DNA of 64,000 bases, taken from the NCBI GenBank assembly GCA_019914995.1, contig CM034135.1:4466501-4530500 (forward strand), in the 5' to 3' direction. Made by a program: the position numbers and the translations under genes. This document shows, piece after piece, positions 1 through 11,365 of this stretch. How positions within the stretch are numbered: the first letter of the stretch is position 1; each line of letters begins with the position of its first letter. This DNA is from Acanthochlamys bracteata (Eukaryota; Streptophyta; Magnoliopsida; Pandanales; Velloziaceae). The notes below the pieces were generated by a model that was given only the letters and a program-made list of their open reading frames with translations, was not told the DNA's origin and searched no databases.

Positions 1-692
1 AAATACGTCTTAGTAATTTATATTAGGTAATAATGGATTAAGAGGAAAGAAGGCATGTAATGCAATGCATGGTTGTTTGTCGTTGTCACGCTAACGAGAC
101 TAATATTGGCCAAGTTAGGTGAGGTTAGGGTTTTACTATTTTGTGATTAAGATTGTTGTTATTTTTATATTAATTAGTAGGAGTGTTAGTTGATAAAACT
201 AAATCGAAACTGCTGACAGAAAAGTCGATGGAAAAGAAAGTTGAAAGCGATTAGATTACTAGTTTTGTCGGTAACGATTTTTTGAAAATTTGTTTAGAAT
301 TTTTCTGTTTTAAAAATAATTATTATGATTTGGTGTTTGAATAATTATTTTTTACAATTTCATTTTTGTGCTTAAATATAGGAAAAAAAAGTAAAAACAA
401 AGTAAAAGTAAATTTTAAAATATATTTTAAAATTATTATTTTAAGAATCAATTTTCAAAGCTGAAATTGTAAAAAAGAAGAAAATATCATCAGTATGAAC
501 ATGAACGTTGAACGTGCTGCATTACGTCTCACGTGCGCATTTAGCCGAAAAAGACAACCGAACAGATGAACAAATATAAAGTAGCATTACTTTATTAGTT
601 AAGAGCTTGTTTAAATTACACAAAATTATTTTTTTGCTAGATTTAAATTCAAATTTATGTTGTCATTTTAATTTATTTTGAACTTATTTTTA
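1..692. other. AT-rich intergenic DNA, no gene seen
   Basis: No open frame of useful length and no RNA gene recognised on either strand. The sequence is A/T-rich with short A and T runs, as in plant intergenic DNA. It ends at a small MITE. Confidence 0.6.
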
Positions 693-925
693 GCGCTCGT
701 TTATCTACCCTTTCAAATTTATTTTTTTAAATTCATTTTTAATATAAAATAAATTAAAAAATTAAATAAATTATTTTTATTAAAAATTTATTTTTTAAAA
801 TTTAATTCTAAAATTTACTTATAATATAAAATAATTATAAAATTTTATTTTTTATTAAATATTTTTAATTTTATTTTTAAAATTTACTTTCTAAAAATTG
901 AGTTTAGGTTATAGTAAACACGCAC
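693..925. mobile_element. Tourist-like MITE (TTA target duplication)
   Basis: A 233-bp AT-rich element begins GCGCTCGTTTATCTAC and ends GTAAACACGCAC, an imperfect terminal inverted repeat. It is flanked on both sides by TTA, the usual 3-bp target of PIF/Harbinger (Tourist) elements. No coding capacity. It shares its terminal CGTGTTTA core with the elements at 38868 and 53455, so it belongs to a local family. Confidence 0.6.
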
Positions 926-2077
926 TTAGTTTATTTTGTTATCAACTTTATTTCTATAATTGATTTTGGAAAAGTTTGTTTTTATATAAATAAAATTTGT
1001 TGTGTTCGCTCATGAACAGAGAGACCAGTCTACTCACAGGTTTTAAGTTTTAACTTTTATTATAAAAGCTCCAGTCAAGCTAGCCGCCTCGTGATTAGCG
1101 TTTGAGAGAGCCTCTAGAGTCTAGACAGGCGGCGGAGAAAGCGCACTGTTCCTCCCATCACGTGTTCAAGGCCATCAAATATTCTTTTACATGAGCTCTA
1201 GTACAATTTATTCTATTTATTAGAACTGTGCCGTTCTAACTCAAATTAAGCAGCTAAGTCCGGCTGTAATTTACCAAACCTTTTCAAGAAAAGCAGGTAA
1301 ATAGATTTTTCATAAAGCATATGTTTGCATAGTATTTTGTTTTAAACTTTTATTTATATTTACTAATAAATTTTATAAAATTTATGAAAATATAAAAACT
1401 TATATATATATAATTTTATTATTACTTATTTTATTATTTCAAAATAAAAATTAATATAATTTTTGAAAAATTAAATATTTTTTATTTAAAAATTATGTTA
1501 TAAGCAAAATCACCTTACAAATTATAACATCTCGGATAGCATGTTTAGCAAAACTTTTCCTATTATTAGAGTATGCTTATATTTTATATATAAGATCTTG
1601 GTCTTCTGCTTCTGTAGCCGATTTGTTTGAGGTTTCTGTTAAGGTTCTAATACTCATTGCAACTATTAACTTACGCCTCTGATGTTTATAACCTTCACAA
1701 ACAATTCCATAAGAAAAATAAAACAAAAAGAAAAATGAATTAGTGGTTTATGAATAAAATGAATCACAGATGTAAGTAGATCAAATGATAATAATGGAGT
1801 TAAGCTGATTCATATACAAGTTGTTGGAATAATAATGAGAAAGGGTTGATCAGTTAGAGCAATTTAAAAGCCAAGATGAGCATCATCTTTTAATCATCAC
1901 ACGTCAATGATATCCTTTTCCTCATTTCACACCCTTCTCATCTACTGTCATATTAATCAAATTAGAACTCATAACTTTATATCGGAGACTATTTGAAGAA
2001 TAGAAAAGAAAAAAAAAAGAGAAAGGAACTTCTTACGAATAAGTTATTTTAAAAGAAATGAAAAGAATTAAAACCAA
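926..2077. other. Intergenic DNA, no gene seen
   Basis: No convincing coding frame. The stretch 1290-1500 resembles the AT-rich interior of the window's MITEs but I could not find its ends. A GC-richer block at 1070-1180 has no recognisable product. Confidence 0.5.
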
Positions 2078-2178
2078 GTACTCAGTGAAGAGCATCAAAT
2101 CTGAAAGGGAGTAACATCACTGAGAAATGTCTCAGATGCAAATTACCCATTTAAATAAACAAGATTCATCATCTGCTC
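2078..2178 (-). ncRNA. Candidate box C/D snoRNA (18S rRNA guide)
   Basis: On the minus strand the order of boxes is: box C ATGATGA (2172-2166), about 30 nt, box D' CTGA (2135-2132), 12 nt, a C'-like TGATG (2119-2115), about 29 nt, box D CTGA (2085-2082). This spacing fits a C/D snoRNA. Just upstream of D' lies TGGGTAATTTGC (2149-2138), which is complementary over 12 nt to the conserved 18S rRNA stretch containing GCAAATTACCCA, as I remember that rRNA. Two nucleotides next to D' are not paired and I see no clear terminal stem, which weakens the call. A telo-box/TATA promoter lies upstream at 2431-2420 on the same strand, as in many plant snoRNA and ribosomal-protein genes. Confidence 0.35.
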
Positions 2179-2419
2179 TCCAAAAACAAATCGATCTAAA
2201 CCAAAATCACTGTTGGGCTACAGTTACCGAGATCCATGATCCGAAACTGTTCACCAACAACTAATCGATATAAAAATCCTAATCTTAAAAAATTAGAATC
2301 AGAATCTACTGATCTGGTAGGATCTAGTCATAGAAAATACACAATTGCGAGAAAAAGAAGGAAAAAGGAACAGAGGAGTTGTACACAAGTCTTCTTCTTG
2401 ATATAATAGCCGCTTCTGG

Positions 2420-2431
2420 TAGGGTTTTATA
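2420..2431 (-). promoter_or_regulatory. TATA box overlapping a telo-box
   Basis: Read on the minus strand the sequence is TATAAAACCCTA, joining a TATA box to the plant telo-box AAACCCTA. Telo-boxes are typical of promoters for ribosomal-protein and snoRNA genes. It points toward the candidate snoRNA about 250 bp downstream. Confidence 0.4.
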
Positions 2432-2525
2432 CCAGAAAATCAAGTTAATCCGAACCGTTCATTGTTCTACAGAATTTTCAGAAGAAAATAGGGCCATACT
2501 TTCATTAACGCCCCTCGAAACTTCA

Positions 2526-2535
2526 TATATATAAA
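2526..2535 (+). promoter_or_regulatory. TATA-box-like site cut off by a MITE
   Basis: TATATATAAA on the plus strand, about 40 bp before a MITE at 2576. If it was a promoter, the transcript start is now next to the insertion. No gene is recognised downstream on this strand. Confidence 0.2.
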
Positions 2536-2575
2536 CAGCACCACTCTCTGAAACTCACCGGTAGAAACAGAGAAA

Positions 2576-2834
2576 GGGGCTGTTTGGTTTTGCTTTCCTC
2601 CAACTCAACTTTTCAATTCTCTATTTTACGTTTTTTAATATATATTTTATAAATATATAAAAAATTTATTTAAAAATTTAAAAAATATAAAAAATTCTAC
2701 GAAATAAGATCTTTTTATTACATATTTTTATTATTTTTTTAAAAATAAAAAAAATAGAACTCATTTTTTAAAAAAAACAAAAATATTTTTTATTTTATAA
2801 AAGCTCTATTTCATAAGCAATCCCAAACGCTCCC
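2576..2834. mobile_element. Tourist-like MITE, GTTTGG-terminus family
   Basis: Starts GGGGCTGTTTGGTTTTGC and ends CCCAAACGCTCCC. The roughly 260-bp interior is very AT-rich and closely resembles the elements at 7816-8086 and, inverted, near 8790-9024. Flanking AAA on both sides may be the target duplication. Confidence 0.6.
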
Positions 2835-3015
2835 GAAATGGTTCTATGAAATGAAACAAAAACAAAACCAAAACTTTTCTTTCAAAAGATTCAAGGGCAT
2901 ATAGAATCAACAGAAGTTCTTGACTCCATGGGTATTTACTTCCTCGAGCATTTCTTCAGTACTGCTGATCGTCGATTTTTTAATATAAGATTTCTTCGAA
3001 ACTTCTCTCAGCTTC

Positions 3016-3135
3016 TCAGCTATGACCGCGACGGATGATGATGACGGAGGGAGCAGCGGACGCCGGCAGCGGCAGCAGCGAGGTCGGTGTGCTCGGGTGA
3101 AAGAACTCAGATATCAGAAGAACCAGAGAAGCCAT
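3016..3135 (-). CDS. Possible small ORF, 39 residues, unknown
   Basis: ATG at 3135 to TGA at 3016 encodes 39 residues. It starts MASLVLLISEFF, a short hydrophobic run, then a Ser/Pro/Leu-rich stretch and a basic tail ending RRGHS. The DNA here is much richer in G+C than its surroundings, which is why I note it. A TATA-like TATATATT lies about 110 bp upstream on the same strand (3249-3241). I do not recognise a family. It may be a real small secreted or membrane peptide, part of a longer spliced gene, or chance. Confidence 0.2.
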   Translation of the reverse strand: MASLVLLISEFFHPSTPTSLLPLPASAAPSVIIIRRGHS

Positions 3136-4179
3136 TAGAATCAAGAATCCAGACGCTAAGAAAATCAACAGGACTCTTTACTTTGATCGATTGAATGTTG
3201 ATTGAGGGAGTTATCATATTGCTGGCTGCAAGGGATACATAATATATATGGTGGACGATGGCTTCGTAACTGGCATGAAATGGAGGATGAAGAGAAGGGG
3301 AGTGAGCCCACGGGTTTCGTTTTTGTTTTCTGCTTGTGTTTAGAATTTTGGGAGATCTTTCGAATTGTTTTTCAATTTCTTATTATTTTATTTTTTATTA
3401 TAATTTGTAATAAATGTTTATATTATATAATAAATATTCAGAAATATAATTTATAGTATAAATTTTTTTAATAACTTGTTTTTTTATTTTTTAAGAACAG
3501 AATTTTTAGAAACTTTATATAAGATAATTTATCATATAACTATTTTAGGCATCTCAAGCTTTCTTATCATAAATTTATGTTATTATAAGGTCCAACAAAT
3601 TAAATACTTAATATGCATTATACTCATAAAGAATCATATACATCTTTCGGGTCAATATATCTTTACAATACATGGTGGTAAAGACAAAAAAACTTCCAGC
3701 ATATAATTAAACAAGTCGATATCTTTTATACTTGTTTTATTAACAAAGAAATATATAGAAACAAAACCTTCAACACCCTTTTAAGTCGCCCTTAATTAGT
3801 TACTCTTGATTAATTGTTATTTGCAATAATATGTCAAAAATCTTAATTAGATTTTGACAATTCAAAATTTTATTCCCAAGACGAGGTTCTTACTAAAATA
3901 TCTTTAGAAATTAATTGATATATAAAAAATATTTTAAGAAAATGCACTTCCAAAAGTCCACAATTAAATTTTCAGTCAAATATCTGACAATTTTATTCAA
4001 GTAATATTATGTCTTATTATATATTATGACTTTTTTTTGATTAATTTAATTTATTATGTCTTATTAATTTTTTTAAAGAGGAATATAATGTCTGTTTATT
4101 AACAACTGAAAGAAAATCTGATCAGGGCTTTGATGTTATTTTGGGCTCAGCCAATTGATGTTACCCCATTTCTTACTAC
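3136..4179. other. Intergenic DNA, no gene seen
   Basis: Two short open frames (3202-3456, 3476-3706) are A/T-rich with phenylalanine/isoleucine-heavy translations typical of non-coding DNA. Nothing else recognised. Confidence 0.5.
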
Positions 4180-4971
4180 CATAGTTGTAAGAATCGGACC
4201 GGATATCGAATCCGAAAACTGTCCGAATTACGCTTCTCAGATTGACTCGTCGAATCAACCGATTGAACCGTCGGATTAATAATATTAAAATATTTTTAAC
4301 TAATAATAACAATAATCACAATAAAAAATCTACTATCATTATAGTATTACCAATAATAATAGCAGCAGCAATCATAATAAAAAATTAGAATATTTTTATT
4401 ATAGCATTACTATTAACAACAACAGTAATAATAATCACAGCAAAAATTAAATATTGCCACCATGGCATGACCACCACCAACAATAATAATAATAACGAAA
4501 ATTTATAATAAAAAATATTTAAATAAATTAGGAGATCAGAAAAAAATAAAATCATAAAATAAATAAATCATAAAAGAGACATAACTAATTTTTTTAGGTA
4601 TACATATTTGAGTCTAAATATTTTACAATATAAAAACTTAAAAGTCACTAATAATTGATATTTATAAATAAGATATAATCAATTATATTTTTATATTATT
4701 ATATCTAAATGTAAAATCTAAGCTAAATATTATTTTTCAACATAAGACTATTGATAAATATTTTTGCATAAATATATCATAATTTAAAATTTTTTTAATT
4801 AATTTTTTTAAAATTTTATTCAATCATGGTTTGATTCGGATGATCGATCGAATCAAAACGGATCAAATCAGATCGATTATATAAATAATTTTTTTATAAA
4901 TTCGAATCAATTTTTCGTTCGAATTGATAATTTTTGAATAATGTTTGAATGAATCGGATCTGACAGCTATG
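4180..4971. mobile_element. hAT-like MITE with 8-bp target duplication
   Basis: The 792-bp element starts CATAGTTGTAAGAATCGGA and ends with a diverged inverted copy, TCGGATCTGACAGCTATG. The flanks are CTTACTAC (4172-4179) and CTTACAAC (4972-4979), an 8-bp duplication with one mismatch, which is the mark of hAT transposition. The subterminal parts are rich in CGGATC/CGAATC words. It has no coding frame and is related to the element at 39127-39786. Confidence 0.6.
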
Positions 4972-5153
4972 CTTACAACGAGCCACACGTTGCTACATCC
5001 TGCACCGTCTTCTTTCTTCTTTCTTTCCCCGAGCAATTCCCCACACAATTACATCTCCGTCTTCGACATCTTCTTACAATCACATTCTATCCAAAGTATT
5101 TTGCACAAACAAAAACACCAACAGCAGAACAAGAAATTACAGTAATTCCTAAA

Positions 5154-6306
5154 ATGCCCTCCATCTTCACCTCCGCCATGGCGGCGCGGTCGTTGCCCGG
5201 ATTGTTTCTCTCTCCGCCCTCTCGCTTTCAATCCTCTTCACCCCAAAACCCAATATTTCCCAACACTTCCTCGAAAATGCTTCCGATTTTGCTCCCAATC
5301 TTCCATCAAATCTCCTCCTTGCCCTCAACAGAACTACAGCCAGAGTACTTGTACCGCAAAACTCTTGACGGCGTTTATCCGAAAAATTAAATTTTTGGCC
5401 GGTTGGTGCTTGCTGTTGTGCTGCTGGGAATACTCTTGGCTGCTGACCCGTTCTCGGCGTTAGCGGCTTCTGGTGGTAGAATGGGTGGGCGTTCTTTCTC
5501 TTCTTCTTTATCTTCGTCGTCGCCCTCGATTTCGTCGAGCTATACGGCTTCATCGGGTTCGAGTTTGCGTACTCGGCGCCGTACTATGCTGCGAGCCCTC
5601 TCACAGGAGGTGCAGGGTTTTATATGGGTCCTGCTGTTGGTGTTGGCATGGGGGTGGGCTCAGGATTCTTCTTTTTGATGATTGCAGTCATACTGCTGTC
5701 AGGATTTCTGGCAGACCGGACTGATTATGGAAGCATATTGACTGCGGTGCAGAAGATGAGCGTGATTAAGTTGCAGGTTGGATTGTTTGGATTGCGAGAT
5801 CATTCAAGAAAAAGGATCTTGATTGGATTGTTGAGACTGCAAGTACGTCTACGTTGAAGGGTTGAATTATGTGCTCACTGAGACTGCTTTGGCATTGCTC
5901 AGGCATCCTGATTGCTGTATTTCTGCATAATCGACTGTTGATGTGACAAGGAGTATTGTGGATGCAAAGAAGCGATTTAATCAGCTGTCTATAGAAGAAA
6001 GGGGCAAATTTGATGAAGAGACTCTTGTCAATGTGAACAATATCAAGAAACAAAGACCGCTTAGCCAGAGATTTGGTGAATTCAGCAATGAACATTGTTG
6101 TAACTGTTCTGGTTGCTGCTGAGGGTGTTCATAAGCTACCTCTCATCATTAGTAGTTCAGATTTGGAAGAGGCATTGCAAAAGCTGGGTTCTTTGCCCTC
6201 TAGCAAAACTCTAGCTGTTGAGGTTTTCTCGACGCCACAGAATAAAAATTATACACTATTAGAAAGAGAGCTGCTTGAGGATTACACACTTTTGAGGCCA
6301 TTATAA
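5154..6306 (+). pseudogene. Pseudogene of a DUF1517 chloroplast protein (FLAP1-like)
   Basis: Joined across frames, the translation matches the plant DUF1517 family, whose Arabidopsis member I know as FLAP1, a thylakoid/envelope protein linked to light acclimation. It begins with a Ser/Pro-rich transit-peptide-like segment at 5154, then SALAASGGRMGGRSF near 5455, a glycine-rich stretch and hydrophobic segment (GFFFLMIAVILLSGF, about 5670-5710), and the conserved C-terminal part ending LLERELLEDYTLLRP at 6303. It cannot make the protein: there are frame changes near 5390-5410, 5560-5600, 5790-5800 (one base missing) and 6085-6095, plus an in-frame TAA near 5928. The copy reads continuously without introns, which would fit a retroposed copy if the parent has introns; I saw no clear poly(A) tail. 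Confidence 0.7.
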
Positions 6307-7815
6307 GATAAGTATTATGTTTCTGTGTGTAGCCTCGGGTTATAAACACTTGATAGCTAGGTGGCCCTTTTATATTACCTTGAAGTATGTGAAACGGAGC
6401 TCAAGCTTGATATAAAGAGGCATTAATCTTGTGTTTTCATTTATTGAATTGTTAACAAATAACGACGCTAAGGGAATTGTAAGTTAAAAAAGAGAAATCC
6501 CTGTCTTCTGCTCTTGAGTGCTGGCTGTAAAATAGTTGGAGATTAGGAAGTTGTATGTTTATCTCATTTGAAAAAAATGAGAATGATACTTTTGCTACTG
6601 TTGCACCCAAGCTGTGGCCAAGATGCTAGGCTAATGAAATACTTGTGCTTGTATCTATATGGCTTCTTTTGTGTTGTTGGTATAAGAGGTAATCACTTAA
6701 TGATTTGGTTGCCTATGGAACTCAGTTCCTTTGGCAATTTTTACAAAATTTTTTGAATTACTTGGCCTCTATGGTGCTTTTAGCATCCTGTATTTTATAA
6801 TTTAAGCAGGCTTGCTTTTGAATTTCAATTTACCATGTAACTTAGAAAGATCACATCAAAGAATCATGGGAATTATTACTTTTGCAACTATTTCATCAAA
6901 TATTTACTTGCTTTGGGTCGATGAATAAAACAATCAATGTCTGCTTTTAGTTGACCGGTAAAATTCTGGTATAGGCTCCCTACATTAATTTGTAGAGTTC
7001 CATATAGGAGATGTATCTTGTGAAACCCTCCCTCCATTTTGTTTTTCTTGTCCATGTAGTTTCTTGTTTGAGTTTGCTCGTATTTGAGAAACCTCTTTTT
7101 TCTTTCCTGCAAAAGGTTGATTGGAAGTTTTTCAAAATCAATGCAGAATGGATTCTGCATAATGGAATCCTGAACCTGGATAAATGGTACCTGTGATGTG
7201 CTGACAATATAATTTTTGCTGATGTCATTAAAGTCTTATGTTTATGTTATTTAGAGTTCTTAGTCTCTGCATTTTAGGTATACATATACATATGTTTGAG
7301 CAATGCAATATCAACAAGCCGAAATAGTTCATTTTTTCTTTCCTTTTCGGATCTACAGTTGTTGCTCCATGTTTTGGTGTGTTTCTGGACCTGAGTAACA
7401 TGTTGTAAAATGAAAAAATTGAACTTTTGAAGTTCAAGATACCTGGAGCTTGAAATGTTTCAGCTCCAGACATGCGAATTACATAAGAGAAGGATTTTCT
7501 TTTGGTTTTACTGAAAATTCCAAATCAGCTTCAAAGCTAGCCTTGCAAGCCAGAATGAAATACGTTCTCTTTTCAATTTTTTCTTCGCATCACATCTGAG
7601 GTCCTGATCAGGTTCTTCCCTTTTGCAGCTGATGAATTTGCTTTAAAGTATACATCTTTTTTCTTCCAGGAGCTTTCCACAGACACCTGGTGCAAAGAGT
7701 ATAAACATCAAATCTTACCGATTCATACAACGTATGTGCTAAAAGCTTGTTCAATAAACTGCATTCAATAGCTAAATAACCAAATTACAGTAGACATGGT
7801 TTAACTAGTTACACA
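6307..7815. other. Intergenic DNA after the DUF1517 pseudogene
   Basis: The first part may be the old 3' untranslated region of the pseudogene. Short overlapping frames on both strands at 6890-7230 show no domain or motif I recognise. No RNA gene or transposon end seen. Confidence 0.45.
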
Positions 7816-8086
7816 GGGGGCGTTTGGTTCTCCGTTTCATAAGCAGCTTATCAGTTTTTCTCAACTTTTTTTCATTTCATATTTTTCAATACATATTTTA
7901 TAAGTATATAAAAAATTTATTTAAAAATTTAGAAAGTCTAGAAAAATTTTACGAAATGAGATCTTTTTATTGCATATTTTTATTATTTTTTTTGAAGTAA
8001 AAAAAATAGAGTTCGTTTTTTAAAAAAGATAAAAATACTCTTTATTTCACAAAAGTTTTATTTCATAAGCAATTCCAAACGCCCCC
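7816..8086. mobile_element. Tourist-like MITE, GTTTGG-terminus family
   Basis: Starts GGGGGCGTTTGGTT and ends CCAAACGCCCCC, an almost perfect terminal inverted repeat; 271 bp. Flanked by ACA on both sides. Its interior matches the element at 2576-2834 closely in the same orientation. Confidence 0.7.
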
Positions 8087-8784
8087 ACATTTTTTAATAA
8101 ATCAGCTGCGAAATGATGATTCTCTATCTGTAGCTAACAACTTCCAACTAATTATATCCGTATTACAGCAGCATTGATTAATCAAGTCCATCTACGAAAC
8201 GGAAAGCATACAGGAGATTTGACTTCATCAAAGGAAGGCAAACAAGAAACGATCTACTTGTACGAAATCCTCAAGTCAGTGTGCCCTCTCATCTGGGGAG
8301 TTTTCGGTCCTAGGTGTTTTCTCAAGTCTTCCATCTTTTCAGGAAATAATTATTCTCCAAGTACACAAAGCATAACTTCAAGCAGCATCGCTGCAGATAT
8401 TTTGTCCTCAACAGAGCTACAGCAATGACCTGTCTAGTTTCTTAGATTCCTCCTGTTCATGCGAATATGCTCACGAGCTTTCACCAGGTGAAGTCTGCTA
8501 TTAACATGGAATTGCTCAAAGCTCCATGAAGTATACCCTGCAGTAAAACATGCTCTAACCAAGAGCATTAAGTATTACAATAGACCTAAAACCATTTACT
8601 TACAAGAGTTCTAATGTGCGGAATTTATTTAAAAACAAATGTCAGCAACTCTTTTGAATGTGTAGAAAGAAGACAGTTCATAATATAGAGGTTAAATGTA
8701 CCAAATAAAAAAAGAAGTACAGAGAAAAACAGCACCGAGAAGTGCTATGTATAGAGAAAAATAGCTCTCATCAGTAAGTATTGT
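8087..8784. other. Intergenic DNA, no gene recognised
   Basis: An 84-codon frame at 8174-8428 has no motif I recognise and weak coding character. Confidence 0.4.
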
Positions 8785-9024
8785 TGAATAAATAAAACTT
8801 TTTTAAAATAGAAGATATTTTTATATTTTTTAAAAAATGAGTTCTATACTTTTACTTTTAAAAAATAATAAAAATATACAATAAAAAAATTTCACTACGT
8901 AAAATTTTTCTACACTTTCTAAAATTTTAAATAAATTTTTTATATACTTATAAAATATATATTAAAAAATATAAAATTAAAAATTAAAAATGAGCGTTTG
9001 AAAAACGCAATCCTAAACGCCCCC
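8785..9024. mobile_element. Tourist-like MITE, inverted and 5'-eroded copy
   Basis: Ends TCCTAAACGCCCC and carries the same AT-rich interior as the elements at 2576 and 7816 but in inverse orientation. The opposite terminus is not recognisable, so the left limit is approximate. Confidence 0.5.
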
Positions 9025-9936
9025 TAAATATAGGTTAGAATAATGGCTTTTCCCAAATCATTGAACTCAAGATGTTCTTTGGCAACAAATGTCTACAGTC
9101 TGATGACTCACAATTAGCTCCCCTCCTCCACCCCCCCCCCCCAAACAAGTAAGAGAAAGGTGGAGGGAATTCACTGGACTTCTAAGTCATGCATTTTCAT
9201 ACATTGATAATGATATAAACAAAAATTAAGACAAGTGAACTTCTGCATCAGATGAAATCAAGCAGGACAATAAGGTTGCAAAATCCACAGACATAATTAG
9301 TTTACACATTTCCAAAACTTGGAAAGTTTTAGCAATTTTGCTTAGAGCTTTTCAACACATTGACCTCATATGATTCTAACTTCCAAAAAATAAGTATATC
9401 CCATTGCTTACTTTGACGAGGATCGCTGAGATGGACTTTAGGGATTGACCTTGATGCCAACCAAAACTACAAACTCAGTGTAGCAAATGCTTGCACGAAG
9501 TAACATTTAGACTCCAATTTCCACCCTACCACAATTATAACCAACCATCTAGCAGTTAAGTCCTGATTGGGCTTTCAAGCAATATTAACATGCAACTTGC
9601 AGTCATTAACTCATTATTGTCAAATAGTCTAATAATAAGATGCTTAACCATAGGGCACTTACTTGAACAATCCAACGATCAAGAAACGAAGATTTAGCAG
9701 AAAAAGAAGGCCAAGGACTTGATAAACAGCTCCTAAACTATGTAACCCTTAGTCTAATGGAAGGGAAAACAACTTTTAGTAATCAGGAATTTACATCTAT
9801 AATACAGGCTAAAATAACATGACCTGTTAGATTAAATGGAAATAGAATTATGACCACAGACTGACAATAGAAAGTCCTATATTGAGACAAAAAGTTGGGC
9901 ACGTTTGGCATATGGCTTCAATATGAAGTAAAGCCA
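9025..9936. other. Intergenic DNA with a C12 homopolymer
   Basis: No gene seen. A run of 12 C (9131-9142) stands out in this AT-rich sequence. Confidence 0.5.
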
Positions 9937-10107
9937 ATCATGGTAGCCATTGCATTCAAATATGAAAGAGGAGTTAACTAAGCTAGGCAGCAGAAGCTTG
10001 AACCTAGAAATTGTAAAGCAAATCAATTGGTAGCCTTTGCGTTCAAACATGAAAAAGGAGATAACTAAGATAGGCAGCAGAAGCTTGACCCTCAGAAATT
10101 GTAAAAC
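9937..10107. repeat. Tandem duplication, two units of about 87 bp
   Basis: The motif containing AGGCAGCAGAAGCTTG occurs at 9985-10000 and again 87 bp later. The units align over almost their full length with scattered substitutions. It lies about 240 bp beyond the stop codon of the RETICULATA-RELATED gene, possibly beyond or within its 3' untranslated region. Confidence 0.75.
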
Positions 10108-10345
10108 AATCAATTGGTCTCTGGAAACAGAAGAGGCTGTAAACTATATAGTTTTAACCAAATATGCAATTGAACTTTTGCATTCACTGTATTACTCGCC
10201 TATCGCAGGCGTCACCAAGGAAATCTAGGAAAGCTCTCCTTTATTAACCATTGAATTAACTTACACCTACATGAAACCTACTTTACATCCAAATCCACAT
10301 CACTGACTGGAAGGGAATCCAAAAAGAAAAAAAGACACAATTTAA

Positions 10346-11365
10346 CTAAGCCTCGCTCCTCGGCTCCTCTACACTCTCTGCCGTAACCCCATTCGCCACC
10401 AACCGCACCTTCTCCTCCTCCACCACCTTCTCATCCTCAGCAGCAGCAGACTTTTGTGATCCTGTAAGCCTAGCAAGCACAACAAACGACATACCACCTA
10501 GCACATTGTTAGCACATCTTAGTGCAACCACAGAAGCCTTAAAAGCCGCCACAGGGAGGGCTTTTGCAAGCGCATACTCTATTCCATTCAGAGTCTGGTA
10601 ACGCAAATTGCTGCTGATCCCCATATGCAATGCCCAGGTGAATGCATTCAACACAGTCGGCGGTGGCTTATTAGGTGTTTCAAAAGCGGGGTCCATCTTT
10701 TTCCGAGCAGCAACCAGACCATTCGATATCGCAGTTCCAGCTAATCCCGCCGCAAAGCCGACAGCAGCAAAGACAACACCTTTCGACAAAACAGTAGCCA
10801 CCCGCGAACCGATCGAATACGGCCCTGGCGCAAACATATTCGACGGTAGCCCGGCAGCCAAAGACGAAGAATTGGCCGCTATGGCTGTCGGGGCAAGGAG
10901 ATACATGAGAACAAAGTTAAGAATTGATCCAACTACAAGAGTCGAAAATACAAAATCGAGCTCGTTGAGTCCAAAATTAGGGCGAGAAGCCATGTCTCCA
11001 AGAACACATGCGCTAACCCCAACAAGCTCTTCCATCAAAACTTTGAAAGGAAACTGCGGATCAGCTTCAACACGCGATCGCCATCCATCTAAGAAAAGAG
11101 TCAAGGGATCACGAGGAGATGGTTTTCCGGAATCCGAATCATCTCCTCTTCCTCCTCCTCCGCCATTGTTGTTAGATCCACCGCTGCCACCGAGACCGTT
11201 AGTTCCGTTACCGCCGAGGCCATAAGAAGGAAGATCGTGAGAGGAGAAACGTGGACGGAGAGGAAACGGGATACGAGCTGAAAGATTGAGAGGGAAACGA
11301 CGAAGATCGGAGGGGACACGAGATCCGTGAGGGAGACGGAGAGCTGAGGCGGCGGCGGCGGCCAT
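10346..11365 (-). CDS. RETICULATA-RELATED protein (DUF3411), chloroplast
   Basis: A single uninterrupted frame of 339 residues, matching the 330-340-residue plant RETICULATA-RELATED proteins (RER2/RER3 type). These are chloroplast-envelope membrane proteins affecting leaf mesophyll development; the molecular activity is unsettled. Residues 1-45 are rich in Ala, Arg, Ser and Pro with no acidic residue before Asp20, as in a transit peptide. Residues 49-76 form a Gly/Asn-rich linker. The DUF3411 region follows (about 85-300), with PRDPLTLFLDGWRSRVEADP at the start, ELVGVSACVLGDMASRPNFG, and hydrophobic membrane segments near 138-163, 188-218 and 268-300. The C-terminus (306-339) is acidic. The start MAAAAASALRLP is chosen because it begins the transit peptide and there is an upstream leader. 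No introns or defects. Which RER paralogue it is cannot be settled by eye. Confidence 0.93.
   Translation of the reverse strand: MAAAAASALRLPHGSRVPSDLRRFPLNLSARIPFPLRPRFSSHDLPSYGLGGNGTNGLGGSGGSNNNGGGGGRGDDSDSGKPSPRDPLTLFLDGWRSRVEADPQFPFKVLMEELVGVSACVLGDMASRPNFGLNELDFVFSTLVVGSILNFVLMYLLAPTAIAANSSSLAAGLPSNMFAPGPYSIGSRVATVLSKGVVFAAVGFAAGLAGTAISNGLVAARKKMDPAFETPNKPPPTVLNAFTWALHMGISSNLRYQTLNGIEYALAKALPVAAFKASVVALRCANNVLGGMSFVVLARLTGSQKSAAAEDEKVVEEEKVRLVANGVTAESVEEPRSEA

Noticed and set aside
4863..5231. Short frames on both strands before the DUF1517 pseudogene
   Set aside because: They overlap the MITE end and the leader of the pseudogene and show no conserved content.
10608..11225. A 205-codon plus-strand frame
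   Set aside because: It is the antisense of the RETICULATA-RELATED gene; its Pro/Arg-rich translation is a shadow of GC-rich coding sequence.
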